Below are positions 1-8,645 of a stretch of DNA of 64,000 nt, piece by piece; position 1 is the stretch's first letter; each line of letters begins with the position of its first letter. A model generated the notes under the pieces. The model was given only the letters and a program-made list of their open reading frames with translations. It searched no databases and was not told the DNA's origin. The stretch is from positions 204,056 to 268,055 of the forward strand of contig NZ_BMEQ01000004.1 in assembly GCF_014636775.1 (NCBI RefSeq). Direction: 5' to 3'. This stretch comes from Kocuria dechangensis. GTDB taxonomy: Bacteria > Actinomycetota > Actinomycetes > Actinomycetales > Micrococcaceae. The translations under genes were made by a program, and so were the position numbers.

Positions 1-93
1 ACCTACCTCGACGGCGCCGGCTGGTACCTCGTGGGCTTCGGCCTGAACAACCTCCCGGCCATGATCACCGAGGTCGAGGACTCCCTGTCCTGA
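1..93 (+). CDS. Siderophore ABC transporter substrate-binding protein, C-terminal end
   Basis: The reading frame is open from base 1 and stops with TGA at 91-93, giving the last 30 residues of a protein whose start lies outside the window. The tail contains GWYLVGFGLNNLPAMI, which resembles the final helix region of periplasmic-binding-protein family iron-siderophore receptors. The genes immediately downstream are two FecCD-type permeases and an ATPase, so this is most likely the lipoprotein that captures the ferric siderophore for that importer. The identification rests on the short tail plus context. Confidence 0.65.
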   Translation, partial: TYLDGAGWYLVGFGLNNLPAMITEVEDSLS

Positions 94-109
94 CCCCGGG
101 GCCGGGCTC

Positions 110-158
110 CCGGGCCGTCCCGCGCGGCGATCGCCACCGCCCGCGCGGGACGGCCCGG
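110..158 (+). terminator. Strong hairpin between binding-protein and permease genes
   Basis: A perfect 17-bp inverted repeat (110-126 with 142-158) encloses a 15-nt loop and starts 17 nt after the stop of the binding-protein gene. No T-run follows. Such hairpins between a binding-protein gene and its permeases often cause partial termination or stabilise the upstream mRNA, which gives more receptor than membrane subunit. That role is inferred. Confidence 0.6.
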
Positions 159-217
159 CCCCCTCTCCTCCCGCGGCCGCCCCTGGGGGCGGCCGCCCCC
201 GACCCGGAAGGTCCCCG

Positions 218-241
218 ATGACCGCCCACGCGCAGCGATGA
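218..241 (+). promoter_or_regulatory. Possible seven-codon coupling ORF before the first permease
   Basis: ATG at 218 is preceded by a Shine-Dalgarno-like GGAAGG (207-212). It opens a seven-codon frame (MTAHAQR) whose TGA at 239-241 overlaps the ATG of the permease at 238 as ATGA. The permease start itself has no good ribosome-binding site, so ribosomes may load here and re-initiate. It could also be chance. Confidence 0.3.
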
Positions 242-1338
242 ACCCCGCCGCGACCACAGCCCCGGCCCCTGCGACCCCCGGCACCGTGCCGGCGGGTCCT
301 CCGTCGCCGGGCGCGCCCTCGGGGTCCGCGGCGGCCGTCCCCGGGGCCTCCGGCCGGCGCAACGCCCGCCGCCTCGCCGCCGCGAGCGCCGTGGTGCTGC
401 TGCTCGCCGTGGTGAGCACGTTCGTGGGCGTCCTCGACGTCACGCCCTGGTCCCTGTGGCACCAGCTGGTCTCCGGGGACGCCGACGGCTTCTGGGCCTC
501 GACGGAGATCCTCGCGGTCTCCCGCCTCCCCCGCACCGCCTCCGTCGTCCTGGCCGGGACGGCCCTTGCCGTGGCGGGGCTGATCATGCAGCTGATGGTC
601 CGCAACAAGTTCGTGGAGCCCTCGACCGTGGGCACGGTCGAGTCGGCCTCCGCCGGGCTGCTCGTGGTCAGCATCTTCCTGCCCGCCGCCCCGCTGATGG
701 CGAAGATGGGCTTCGCCGCGGTGTTCGCGGTCGCCGGCACCGCGCTGTTCCTGCTGGTCCTCCAGCGCGTGCCGCTGCGCAACACCCTGCTCGTGCCGCT
801 CGTGGGCATCATGCTCGGCAACGTCATCGCCTCCCTCACCACGTTCTTCGCCTACCGCTTCGATCTGCTGCAGACCCTCAACTCCTGGATGATCGGGGAC
901 TTCTCCGGGGTGATCCGCGGCCGCTACGAGCTGCTGTGGCTGGTCCTGGCCCTGACCGTCGTGGGCTACGTGGCCGCGGACCGGTTCACGGTGGCTGGCA
1001 TGGGCCAGGAGTTCACGACGAACCTCGGCATCGACTACCGCCGGGTCATGGCCCTGGGCCTGACGCTCGTGGCGCTGATCTCCGCCGTCGTGGTGGTGAC
1101 CATCGGCTCGATCCCGTTCCTGGGCCTCGTGGTCCCCAACCTCGTCTCCATGCTGATCGGGGACAACGTGCGCCGCACGGTCCCGTGGGTCGCCGTCTTC
1201 GGCGCGGGCTTCGTCCTGGTGTGCGACATCGTGGCCCGCGTGATCCGGTACCCGTACGAGATCCCGGTCGGCACCATCGTGGCCGTGGTCGGCGCGGCCC
1301 TGTTCCTGACCATGCTGCTGAGGGGGCGCCGCCGATGA
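238..1338 (+). CDS. Iron-siderophore ABC transporter permease (FecCD family), first subunit
   Basis: A 366-residue polytopic membrane protein of the FecCD/BtuC permease family that forms half of the channel importing ferric siderophores. After a Pro/Ala/Gly-rich N-terminal stretch of about 40 residues come roughly nine or ten hydrophobic segments. The family-typical region around SIPFLGLVVPNLVSMLIG (about residue 288) includes the loop that contacts the ATPase. It resembles the YclN-type permease of the YclNOPQ systems. It overlaps the next permease by ATGA (1335-1338), so the two are translationally coupled. The N-terminal extension makes the exact start uncertain; ATG 238 is supported mainly by its overlap with a short upstream frame. 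Confidence 0.9.
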   Translation: MNPAATTAPAPATPGTVPAGPPSPGAPSGSAAAVPGASGRRNARRLAAASAVVLLLAVVSTFVGVLDVTPWSLWHQLVSGDADGFWASTEILAVSRLPRTASVVLAGTALAVAGLIMQLMVRNKFVEPSTVGTVESASAGLLVVSIFLPAAPLMAKMGFAAVFAVAGTALFLLVLQRVPLRNTLLVPLVGIMLGNVIASLTTFFAYRFDLLQTLNSWMIGDFSGVIRGRYELLWLVLALTVVGYVAADRFTVAGMGQEFTTNLGIDYRRVMALGLTLVALISAVVVVTIGSIPFLGLVVPNLVSMLIGDNVRRTVPWVAVFGAGFVLVCDIVARVIRYPYEIPVGTIVAVVGAALFLTMLLRGRRR

Positions 1339-2366
1339 GCGCCGGCACCTCCCCCCTGCCCCCCTCCGTCACCACCGCCCCGCGCCTGCGGCGCCGCCCG
1401 TCCCTGTCACCCGCCGCCCTGTCCCCCGCCGCGTGGATCGGCGTCCTCGCGGTGCTGGCCGCCGCCTCGGTCGCCCTCTACCTGACGGTGGACCTCGGCG
1501 GGAACCTCGGCTACGTCCTGCCGCGGCGGGTCAACCGGGTGCTGACCATGGTGCTCGTGGCCTACTCCGTGGGCGTGTCCACCGTGCTGTTCCAGACGAT
1601 CACCGGGAACCGCATCCTCACCCCCTCCATCATGGGCTTCGACGCCCTGTACCTGCTGATCCAGACGGGGCTGGTGTTCTTCATCGGCTCCAGCGGGGTG
1701 GTCGCCCTCGGGTCCACCACCAAGTTCGGCGTCGAGCTGGCCCTCATGGTGGCGTTCAGCTGGGCGATCTACCGCTGGCTGTTCACCGGCTCCGGCACGT
1801 CCCTGCACCTGGTGCTGCTCGTGGGCATCGTCTTCGGCACCATGTTCCGGGGCGTCTCCTCCCTGCTGCAGCGGCTGCTGGAGCCCAGCGAGTTCGTCGT
1901 CCTGCAGGACGCGATGTTCGCGTCCTTCACGAACGTGGACACCGGCCTGCTGCGCGTGTCCTTCGTCCTGGTCGGCCTGGCCAGCCTCGTGGTCCTCGGG
2001 CTGCGCCGCCAGTTCGACGTCCTGGCCCTGGGCCGGGACACCGCGATCAGCCTGGGCATCGACCACGCCCGGGTGGTCACCGCCGTCCTCGTGGTCTGCT
2101 CCGTGCTCGTGGGCGTGTGCACCGCGCTGGTCGGGCCCATCACCTTCTTCGGCCTCATCGTGGCGAACCTGGCCTACGCGCTGTGCCGCCGGTTCCGGCA
2201 CCGCCACGTCCTGCCGATCGCGGTGCTGCTCGGGATCATCGCCCTCGTGGGCGGGCAGGTGGTCCTCGAGCAGGTCTTCGCCTTCGACACGGCGCTGAGC
2301 ATCGTGATCGAGTTCGCGGGCGGGCTGCTGTTCCTCGTCATGCTGCTGCGGGGGTCCATCAAGTGA
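1335..2366 (+). CDS. Iron-siderophore ABC transporter permease (FecCD family), second subunit
   Basis: A 343-residue second membrane subunit of the siderophore importer, similar to YclO-type permeases. Hydrophobic helices run from about residue 32 to the end, and the segment GPITFFGLIVANLAYALC (about 255-272) matches the conserved region near the ATPase-coupling loop. The ATG at 1335 overlaps the stop of the first permease (ATGA), so synthesis of the two is coupled and a heterodimeric channel is expected. The ATPase gene follows after 13 nt. Substrate specificity cannot be read from the sequence; YclNOPQ relatives carry catecholate siderophores such as petrobactin. Confidence 0.9.
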   Translation: MSAGTSPLPPSVTTAPRLRRRPSLSPAALSPAAWIGVLAVLAAASVALYLTVDLGGNLGYVLPRRVNRVLTMVLVAYSVGVSTVLFQTITGNRILTPSIMGFDALYLLIQTGLVFFIGSSGVVALGSTTKFGVELALMVAFSWAIYRWLFTGSGTSLHLVLLVGIVFGTMFRGVSSLLQRLLEPSEFVVLQDAMFASFTNVDTGLLRVSFVLVGLASLVVLGLRRQFDVLALGRDTAISLGIDHARVVTAVLVVCSVLVGVCTALVGPITFFGLIVANLAYALCRRFRHRHVLPIAVLLGIIALVGGQVVLEQVFAFDTALSIVIEFAGGLLFLVMLLRGSIK

Positions 2367-2379
2367 GAAGGAGTGCACC

Positions 2380-3138
2380 GTGATCGAACTGACCGGCCTC
2401 ACCAAGAGGTACGGGTCCCGGACGGTCGTCGACCGCGTCTCGGGGACCATCGAGGCGGGCGGGATCATCTCGATCATCGGCGCCAACGGCGCCGGGAAGT
2501 CGACCCTCCTGTCGATGGCCGCGCGGCTGCTGCCGATGGACGAGGGCACGGTCTTCGTGGACGAGCTGGACGTCCTCTCGACCCCCTCGGACCAGCTCGC
2601 CCGGAAGCTGTCCATCCTGCGTCAGGAGAACACCCTGAGCGTGCGGCTGAGCGTGCGGGACCTCGTGGCCTTCGGCCGCCACCCGCACAACAGGGGCCGG
2701 CACACCGCCGAGGACCGGGAGCACGTGGACCGCGCCCTGCGCTACCTCCAGCTGGACGAGCTCGCGGACCGCTACGTCGACGAGCTCTCCGGCGGGCAGC
2801 GGCAGCGGGCGTTCATCGCGATGGTGATCGCCCAGGACACCGACTACGTCCTGCTGGACGAGCCCCTCAACAACCTGGACATGAAGCACGCCGTGGAGAT
2901 GATGCAGTTGCTGCGGCGGATGGCGCACGACTTCGGCAAGACCGTGGTGCTGGTCATCCACGACATCAACTTCGCGTCCTGCTACTCGGACCGCATCATG
3001 GCCATGAAGGACGGGGCGCTGGTCCACCACGGCACGCCCGAGCAGATCATGCGCCCCGAGGTGCTGCGGGACGTCTACGGCATCGACATCCGCGTCGAGC
3101 AGATCGACGGCCACCGCATCGGCATCTACTTCGCCTGA
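2380..3138 (+). CDS. Iron-siderophore ABC transporter ATP-binding protein
   Basis: A 252-residue ABC ATPase that powers the adjacent importer. Visible motifs, in order, are Walker A GANGAGKS (about residues 34-41), the signature LSGGQRQR (about 138), Walker B with YVLLDEP (about 158-164), a D-loop and the switch histidine in VIHD (about 195). The GTG start at 2380 is preceded by AGAAGGAG at good spacing. Length and motif order fit the FecE/YclP class of siderophore-uptake ATPases. It is the last gene of the transport operon; the methyltransferase downstream begins 31 nt later and is probably functionally unrelated. Confidence 0.93.
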   Translation: MIELTGLTKRYGSRTVVDRVSGTIEAGGIISIIGANGAGKSTLLSMAARLLPMDEGTVFVDELDVLSTPSDQLARKLSILRQENTLSVRLSVRDLVAFGRHPHNRGRHTAEDREHVDRALRYLQLDELADRYVDELSGGQRQRAFIAMVIAQDTDYVLLDEPLNNLDMKHAVEMMQLLRRMAHDFGKTVVLVIHDINFASCYSDRIMAMKDGALVHHGTPEQIMRPEVLRDVYGIDIRVEQIDGHRIGIYFA

Positions 3139-3169
3139 CGCCCCCGCCCCTCCGGCAGAACGGTCCCCC

Positions 3170-4462
3170 ATGAGCCCCGACGCCCCCGCCGACCCGCGCG
3201 AGATCGCGCCCCTGCTGACCGCGGAGGGCATGGCGCTGCTCGACTCCCTGGGCCCCTACGACGAGGCCGACGCCCTGCGCGCCGCGTCCCGGCTGCGGGC
3301 CGAGGGCTTCGACCCGGGCCTGGTCTCCGCGGCCCTCACCCAGTCCCGGCTGCGCACGCGGGCCCGCGAGAAGTTCGGCGACTTCGCCGGGCACATGCTC
3401 TTCACGAAGGCCGGCCTGGAGCAGGCCACCCGGCTGCGCGTGGCCGCGCTGCACGCCCGGCGCTTCGCCGACGCGGGCCTCGCCCACGTGGCCGACCTCG
3501 GCTGCGGGATCGGCGCGGACGCCATGGCCCTGGCCGCCCTCGACCGGCGCGTCACCGCCGTGGAGCTCGACGAGACCACCGCGGCGGTCGCCACCGTCAA
3601 CCTCACCCCCTTCCCGGAGGCCACGGTCGTGCACGCCGACGTCGAGTCGCTGGACCTCGCCGCGCTGCCGGGCGGGATGCCCGACGGGGTGTGGCTGGAC
3701 CCGGCGCGGCGCACGACGTCGTCCTCCGGCACCCGGCGGATCTTCGACCCCGAGGCGTTCTCCCCGCCCCTGTCCTTCGCCCAGGCGCTCGCCGCGCGCG
3801 GGCTGCCCGTCGGCGTGAAGATGGGCCCCGGCATCCCCCACGAGGCCGTGCCCGCCGGGTGCGAGGCCCAGTGGGTCTCCGACCGCGGGGACGTGGTCGA
3901 GGCGGTGCTGTGGTTCAACGCCGTGGCCCGCCCGGGCGTGCGGCGGGCCGCGCTCGTGCTCGGCGAGCACGGGGCCGCGGAGCTGGTCAGCCCCCGCGAC
4001 GCCGACCCCGGGCACGAGGAGGCCGAGGTGGGCCCCGTGGGCGCCTGGCTGTACGAGCCCGACGGCGCGGTGATCCGCGCCGGACTCGTCGCGGACCTCG
4101 CGCGGCAGCTGGGCGCGCGGCTGATCCACCCGCGGATCGCCTACCTCACCTCGGACGAGCTCGTGCGCACGCCGCTCGCCCGGGCCTACCGGGTGCGGGA
4201 GGTGCTGCCGCACACCGTCAAGGTGCTCAGGCGGTGGGTGCGGGAGCACGAGGTCGGCACCCTGGAGATCAAGAAGCGCGGCACGGACGTGACCCCCGAG
4301 CAGCTGCGCCGCCAGCTCGCCCCCAGGGGCCCGAACCGGGCCACGCTCGTGGTGACCAGGACGGCGCCCGGCGGCACGCACGGTGGCCCGGGCGGCGGCC
4401 CGGGCGGCGGCGCCGACGCCGCCGAGAAGCGCGTGGTGCTGGTCGTCGAAACCGTAGACTGA
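3170..4462 (+). CDS. Class I SAM-dependent methyltransferase with THUMP-like domain
   Basis: A 430-residue protein with a Rossmann-type methyltransferase core. Motif I is DLGCGIGADAMAL at about residues 109-121, followed by the acidic ribose-binding residues in VELDE, and WLDPARRT near 178 stands where such enzymes carry their catalytic or substrate motif. The C-terminal part (IKKRGTDVTPEQLRRQL) matches the THUMP-like tail seen in a conserved actinobacterial family of putative RNA methyltransferases. The last 40 residues include a Gly-rich linker. The substrate is unknown. It follows the iron-transport operon on the same strand and may be cotranscribed by proximity. Confidence 0.8.
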   Translation: MSPDAPADPREIAPLLTAEGMALLDSLGPYDEADALRAASRLRAEGFDPGLVSAALTQSRLRTRAREKFGDFAGHMLFTKAGLEQATRLRVAALHARRFADAGLAHVADLGCGIGADAMALAALDRRVTAVELDETTAAVATVNLTPFPEATVVHADVESLDLAALPGGMPDGVWLDPARRTTSSSGTRRIFDPEAFSPPLSFAQALAARGLPVGVKMGPGIPHEAVPAGCEAQWVSDRGDVVEAVLWFNAVARPGVRRAALVLGEHGAAELVSPRDADPGHEEAEVGPVGAWLYEPDGAVIRAGLVADLARQLGARLIHPRIAYLTSDELVRTPLARAYRVREVLPHTVKVLRRWVREHEVGTLEIKKRGTDVTPEQLRRQLAPRGPNRATLVVTRTAPGGTHGGPGGGPGGGADAAEKRVVLVVETVD

Positions 4463-4517
4463 GGGACCCGAGGGTGGTGGCCCCACCCGCTCGCCGACGC
4501 ACGTAAGGACCTGCCGC

Positions 4518-5663
4518 GTGGAGATCTCGTTCGCCCGCTCCGACCAGTCGACGCTCGGCGTCGAGTGGGAAATCGCCCTCGTGGACAGCGCCACCGGCGA
4601 CCTCGTCCCCCGCGGCCGGGAGATGTACGAGGCCGTCCTGGCCGGACACCCCGAGTGGAGCGAGCACGGCAACCACCCCCACCTGACCGGGGAGTTCCTG
4701 CTGAACACGGTGGAGATGGTCACCGGCGTGTGCCGGGACGTGGCCGCCTCCACGGAGCAGCTGTCCACCATGATGGACGAGATCCGCGGCGTCGCCGGCC
4801 CGCAGGGACTGGAGATCTTCGCTGCCGGCACCCACCCCTTCGCGCGCTGGCAGGACCAGCAGGTCACCGACAAGCACCGCTACCACAAGCTCGTGGACCG
4901 GACCCAGTACTGGGGCCGGCAGATGGTCATCTACGGAGTGCACGTGCACGTGGGCCTGGACACCCCGGGCAAGGCCCTGCCGGTGCTCGACGGGCTGCTC
5001 ACCTACTACCCCCACCTGCTGGCGCTGTCCGCCAACTCCCCCTTCTGGGCGGGCGAGGACACCGGCTACGCGTCCCAGCGCTCCATGATCTTCCAGCAGC
5101 TGTCGACGGCCGGGCTGCCCTACCACTTCGCGTCCTGGGACGAGTACGAGAAGTGCGTGACGGACATGATCTCCACGGGGATCATCGACGAGCTCAGCGA
5201 GTGCCGCTGGGACGTGCGCCCGGTGCCCCGTCTCGGCACCACCGAGGTCCGGTTCTGCGACGGGCTCTCCACGCTGTGGGAGGTGGGGGCCCTCACCGCC
5301 CTCACCCAGTGCCTCGTGGACTCCCTCTCCCGGGACGTCGAGGCCGGCCGCGCCCCGGAGCGGCTGCAGCCCTGGCACATCCGCGAGAACAAGTGGCGGG
5401 CGGCCCGCTACGGCCTCGACGCCGAGATCATCACGGACCCCCGCAACACGGAGCGGGAGCTCTGCGAGGACCTCAGCGCGCTGCTGGACCGGCTCGAGCC
5501 GGTCGCGGCGCGGCTGGGCTGCTCGAAGGAGCTCTCCGACGTGGAGCGGATCATGCAGGAGGGCGCCGGCTACCAGCGCCAGCGGGCGGTCGCCGCCGCG
5601 AACGGCGGGGACCTGCACGCCGTGGCCCTCGACATCGTCCGCAGGACCCGCGAGAACGCCTGA
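4518..5663 (+). CDS. Glutamate-cysteine ligase family protein (GCS2, YbdK type)
   Basis: A 381-residue carboxylate-amine ligase of the GCS2/YbdK family. It begins with the family-typical STLGVEWEIALVD (residues 10-22), where the glutamates bind metal/ATP. Further conserved parts are GEFLLNTVEMVTG (about 56) and the HVHVGLD segment (about 140). YbdK enzymes show weak gamma-glutamylcysteine synthetase activity in vitro, but their physiological role is unsettled. In a mycothiol producer this gene should not be assumed to make glutathione. The GTG start at 4518 follows AAGGA at 9-nt spacing. It converges on tsaD with only 20 nt between stop codons and no clear terminator. Confidence 0.85.
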   Translation: MEISFARSDQSTLGVEWEIALVDSATGDLVPRGREMYEAVLAGHPEWSEHGNHPHLTGEFLLNTVEMVTGVCRDVAASTEQLSTMMDEIRGVAGPQGLEIFAAGTHPFARWQDQQVTDKHRYHKLVDRTQYWGRQMVIYGVHVHVGLDTPGKALPVLDGLLTYYPHLLALSANSPFWAGEDTGYASQRSMIFQQLSTAGLPYHFASWDEYEKCVTDMISTGIIDELSECRWDVRPVPRLGTTEVRFCDGLSTLWEVGALTALTQCLVDSLSRDVEAGRAPERLQPWHIRENKWRAARYGLDAEIITDPRNTERELCEDLSALLDRLEPVAARLGCSKELSDVERIMQEGAGYQRQRAVAAANGGDLHAVALDIVRRTRENA

Positions 5664-5683
5664 GCGCGGGCGCCCGGCGGCGC

Positions 5684-6781
5684 TCAGACCGAGACGGTCG
5701 TCACCGGCAGGGACGGGTCCACGGCGAAGCCCAGGTCCGAGGGGGCACGGCCCTCGGCGACCACGCGCGCGGCGAGCGCGGCGACCATCGCCCCGTTGTC
5801 CGTGCACAGGGACAGCTTGGGCACCACGAGCTCGATGCCGTGCGCGGCGCAGCGCTCCGCCGTGAGCTCCCGCAGCCGCGAGTTCGCGGCCACGCCGCCG
5901 CCCAGCAGCAGGGTGGTCAGGCCCTGCTCGGTGCACGCGAGCACGGCCTTGCGGGTGATGACGTCGGCCACGGCCTCCTGGAAGGACGCCGCGACGTCCT
6001 CCACCGGGACCGGCTCGCCCTCGGCCTCGTAGGCCTCGACGACGCGGGCCACGGCGGTCTTGAGCCCGGAGAAGGAGAAGTCGTAGCGGTGCGGGCCGGG
6101 CTTCTCGGCGGAGCCCATGTACTTGCCCGCGGTGAGCCCGCGGGGGAGGCGGAAGGCGGTGGGGTCACCGCGGCGGGCGGCCGCGTCGATGGCGGGCCCC
6201 CCGGGGTAGTCGAGGCCGAGCACGCGGGCGACCTTGTCGTAGGCCTCCCCCGCGGCGTCGTCGAGGGTGGCCCCGAGCAGGCGCACGTCCCGGGTCAGGT
6301 CCTCGACGGCCAGGATCTCGGTGTGCCCGCCGGAGACGAGCAGCGCCCCGAGCCCGCGGGGCAGCCCGTCGTCGAACGCCCCCTGGAAGCCCTCGATCCC
6401 CGAGTCCTCGAGCACGCCCACGCCGACGTGGGCCACGAGGTGGTTGATCGCGTACAGCGGCTTGCCCGTGGCCACGGCGAGGGCCTTCGCGGCGGCGACC
6501 CCGACCATCAGCGCGCCGGAGAGGCCCGGGCCGGAGGTCACCGCGATTGCGTCGAGGTCCTCGAGCGCCACCCCGGCGGTGTCCAGCGCGGCGCGCAGGG
6601 TCGGGACCATGGCGTCCAGGTGGGCGCGGGAGGCGATCTCCGGGATCACGCCGCCGAAGCGCACGTGCTCGTCCATGGAGGAGGAGACGGTGTTGGCCAG
6701 CAGCGTCCGGCCGCGGACGACGCCCACGCCGGTCTCGTCGCAGGACGACTCGATGCCCAGCACCAGTGGTCCGTCGGTCAT
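5684..6781 (-). CDS. tsaD: tRNA N6-adenosine threonylcarbamoyltransferase TsaD
   Basis: A 365-residue catalytic subunit that transfers the threonylcarbamoyl group to A37 of ANN-decoding tRNAs (t6A). The N-terminus has [15 protein letters not shown], the metal-binding histidines are in NHLVAHV (about residue 115), and [12 protein letters not shown] marks the C-terminal ASKHA nucleotide-binding lobe. ATG at 6781 overlaps the rimI stop as ATGA. Together with tsaE, tsaB and rimI it forms the usual actinobacterial t6A cluster. TsaC/Sua5, needed for the first step, is not in the window. Confidence 0.97.
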   Translation of the reverse strand: MTDGPLVLGIESSCDETGVGVVRGRTLLANTVSSSMDEHVRFGGVIPEIASRAHLDAMVPTLRAALDTAGVALEDLDAIAVTSGPGLSGALMVGVAAAKALAVATGKPLYAINHLVAHVGVGVLEDSGIEGFQGAFDDGLPRGLGALLVSGGHTEILAVEDLTRDVRLLGATLDDAAGEAYDKVARVLGLDYPGGPAIDAAARRGDPTAFRLPRGLTAGKYMGSAEKPGPHRYDFSFSGLKTAVARVVEAYEAEGEPVPVEDVAASFQEAVADVITRKAVLACTEQGLTTLLLGGGVAANSRLRELTAERCAAHGIELVVPKLSLCTDNGAMVAALAARVVAEGRAPSDLGFAVDPSLPVTTVSV

Positions 6782-7287
6782 GGGGTGGCTCCCTCGGAGG
6801 TCGTCGTGCCGGGCTCCGCCGGGCGGGTGAGGTCGCAGCGCATGACGATCGCGTCGGCGCCGTCGCGGTAGTAGCGGGGCCGGGTGTGGATCTGCTCGTA
6901 GCCGAAGCGGCGGTAGAGCTCCTGGGCGCGGGGGTTGTCCGCCCGCACCTCGAGCAGCATCTCCGTGGCGCCGAGCTCCACGGCCTGTCCGTGCAGGGTG
7001 CGCAGCAGGGCCGAGCCGATCCCGCGGCCCTCGTGCTCGGGGAGCACGGCGATCGTCTGGACGTCGCCGACCGGGGGGATGCACATCAGCCCCGCGTAGC
7101 CGACGATCGCGCCGTCCTGCTCGGCGACCCAGTACCAGCACACGGGCTGGGCGAGCTCGGCGAAGAACATCTCGAGCGGCCAGGCGTCCACCGGGAACAG
7201 CCGCCGCTCGAGGGCGTGCACCACGGCGACGTCCTCGGGGACCATCCGGCGCAGGGTCCAGCAGCCGGGCTCCGGGGCGGGGCTCAC
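6778..7287 (-). CDS. rimI: Ribosomal protein S18-alanine N-acetyltransferase RimI
   Basis: A 169-residue GNAT-family acetyltransferase. The acetyl-CoA binding signature is [17 protein letters not shown] (about residues 78-94), and the C-terminal region has [18 protein letters not shown], typical of RimI. It is predicted to acetylate the N-terminus of S18 and perhaps other proteins. The GTG start at 7287 overlaps the tsaB stop (GTGA), and its own stop overlaps the tsaD start (ATGA), so the three are translationally coupled. An internal ATG 14 codons later would also leave a complete GNAT fold. Confidence 0.93.
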   Translation of the reverse strand: MSPAPEPGCWTLRRMVPEDVAVVHALERRLFPVDAWPLEMFFAELAQPVCWYWVAEQDGAIVGYAGLMCIPPVGDVQTIAVLPEHEGRGIGSALLRTLHGQAVELGATEMLLEVRADNPRAQELYRRFGYEQIHTRPRYYRDGADAIVMRCDLTRPAEPGTTTSEGATP

Positions 7288-7958
7288 GCGCTCGCCCGCT
7301 TCCGCGGGCCGGGGACCTTCGCGTCGGACTCGCGCAGGTACAGCGGGGTCGTGTCCGGGGACAGGGCCTCCCCGCGGGCCGCGCGGCGCACGGCGGCGAG
7401 GCCCAGCGACGACGCCGTGGGCTGCGCCTCGGCGAACTCCGCCACGGGACGGGCCAGCCGGTCGGCGTAGAGGCCCGCGCCGCGCCCGTAGGCGGGCAGC
7501 TCCGGCAGCTGCCCGGCGGCGGCCACGCCGGGGCCGCCGACCGGCCGGGGCCCGTCCTCGGCGAGCGCGAAGCGGGCCCAGTAGACCTCCTTGCGGCGGG
7601 CGTCGGTGAGCACGAGGAACTCGTCGTGGCCGGCGGCGCGGGCGGCGCCCGCGGCGTCCTGGGCCACGGCCTCGAGGCTCATCAGCCCGTGAAGCGGAAG
7701 GTCCCACGCGAAGGCGAGAGCCCGGGCCGTCGCGATCCCCGCGCGCAGGCCCGTGAAGGGGCCGGGGCCGGTGCCCACGAGGATCCCGCCGAGGTCCGCG
7801 CCGGTGAGGCCGCGGTCGGCCAGTAGCGCGCGGACGGCGGGGGCCAGGACCTCGGCGTGGGAGCGGGTGTCCGGGCTCGCGAAGCTGCCCAGCACCTCGC
7901 CGCCGCCCGTGACAAGGGCGGCGGAGGCGACGGCGGAGGAGTCCAGGCAGAGAAGCAC
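7284..7958 (-). CDS. tsaB: tRNA threonylcarbamoyladenosine biosynthesis protein TsaB
   Basis: A 224-residue non-catalytic ASKHA-fold partner that binds TsaD in the t6A complex. The N-terminus [15 protein letters not shown] and the [17 protein letters not shown] segment (about residues 63-79) are diagnostic. It starts with GTG at 7958, exactly six nt after a TAGAAT -10 box, with no Shine-Dalgarno, so its transcript is probably leaderless. That gives the tsaB-rimI-tsaD trio its own promoter inside the alr-tsaE-tsaB-rimI-tsaD array. An upstream ATG at 7966 is out of frame. Confidence 0.94.
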   Translation of the reverse strand: MLLCLDSSAVASAALVTGGGEVLGSFASPDTRSHAEVLAPAVRALLADRGLTGADLGGILVGTGPGPFTGLRAGIATARALAFAWDLPLHGLMSLEAVAQDAAGAARAAGHDEFLVLTDARRKEVYWARFALAEDGPRPVGGPGVAAAGQLPELPAYGRGAGLYADRLARPVAEFAEAQPTASSLGLAAVRRAARGEALSPDTTPLYLRESDAKVPGPRKRASA

Positions 7959-7964
7959 CCGGCC

Positions 7965-7970
7965 ATTCTA
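7965..7970 (-). promoter_or_regulatory. tsaB: -10 box of a leaderless tsaB promoter
   Basis: TAGAAT on the minus strand ends six nt before the tsaB GTG, placing the predicted transcription start on the start codon. No ribosome-binding site lies between. No convincing -35 hexamer was seen. Confidence 0.6.
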
Positions 7971-8052
7971 GTGCCCGCCCGGCGGAGGCGTCGGCCCCGC
8001 GGGCGACGGCTGCGGGCGGGCCGGGGTCAGGGGATCAGGGCCGGGCCGTGGG

Positions 8053-8092
8053 GGTCAGAGCTTCGGCGGTCAGAGCTTCGGCGGTCAGAGCC
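8053..8092. repeat. 15-bp tandem repeat at the end of tsaE
   Basis: Two perfect copies of a 15-bp unit (8053-8067 and 8068-8082) and a 10-bp third copy (to 8092) overlap the tsaE stop codon at 8085-8087. Because the unit is a multiple of three, the repeat stays open in another frame past the tsaE stop. It may reflect slippage; no function is evident. Confidence 0.8.
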
Positions 8093-8645
8093 GCGGGGGC
8101 CCTCCCGCCCAGCGCGGGCCGACACCGGTGAGGGTGATGCGCCGGGGCTCGGCGTCGTCGGCCTCCTCGCCTTCCTCCTCGCTCTCCTCGGCCGGGCCGG
8201 TGAGGTCGCCGAGGTCCAGGGGGTCGGCGCCCACGGCGCGCTCGAGGGAGACCTCCAGGCGGGAGTCGGAGAGGTGCTCGACCAGGCCGGTCCCCCACTC
8301 GACCACGGTCACGGCCGTGTCCACGGTGTCCTCGAGGTCGATGTCGTCGACCTCCGCGGGCGAGGACAGCCGGTACGCGTCCACGTGGACGAGGTCGGGC
8401 CCGCCCGGGCGGGGGCCGTCGGGGGCGCTGGGGTGGCGGCGCACCAGCACGAACGTGGGCGAGATGATGCCCTCGCGCACGCCGAGGCCGCGGCCCAGGC
8501 CCTGGGTGAACGTCGTCTTCCCGGCGCCGAGCTCGCCGGTGAGAACCACCAGGTCCCCGGCGCGCAGCTGGGCCCCCAGGCGCTCCGCGAGGGCCTGCGT
8601 CTGCTCGGGCCCGTCCACGACGACGGTCCGGGTCCACGCGCTCAC
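8085..8645 (-). CDS. tsaE: tRNA threonylcarbamoyladenosine biosynthesis ATPase TsaE
   Basis: A 186-residue P-loop ATPase that regulates turnover of the TsaBD complex. Walker A is GELGAGKTTFTQ (about residues 39-50), followed by SPTFVLVRRH and the VHVDAYRL motif (about 83-90) typical of TsaE. The C-terminal 50 residues are Glu/Asp-rich and not conserved. GTG at 8645 overlaps the alr stop as GTGA, so it is coupled to alr. The stop codon lies in a 15-bp tandem repeat, suggesting that the exact C-terminus is evolutionarily labile. Confidence 0.93.
   Translation of the reverse strand: MSAWTRTVVVDGPEQTQALAERLGAQLRAGDLVVLTGELGAGKTTFTQGLGRGLGVREGIISPTFVLVRRHPSAPDGPRPGGPDLVHVDAYRLSSPAEVDDIDLEDTVDTAVTVVEWGTGLVEHLSDSRLEVSLERAVGADPLDLGDLTGPAEESEEEGEEADDAEPRRITLTGVGPRWAGGPPRL

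Noticed and set aside
3..842. 279-codon minus-strand frame at the window start
   Set aside because: Opposite the FecCD permease; Thr/Ser/Arg-rich with no domain.
3047..4873. Long minus-strand open frame of 608 codons opposite the methyltransferase and ligase genes
   Set aside because: It mirrors two well-supported plus-strand genes; its translation is Gly/Ala/Arg/His-rich low complexity, typical of antisense frames in GC-rich DNA.
4518..5663. Assignment as EgtA (ergothioneine pathway) or GshA
   Set aside because: The sequence fits the YbdK-type GCS2 family and no egtBCDE genes are adjacent; pathway membership cannot be claimed.
8053..8092. Possible frameshift at the 3' end of tsaE
   Set aside because: The conserved TsaE core ends well before the repeat; the open alternative frame results from the 15-bp unit and does not imply a broken gene.
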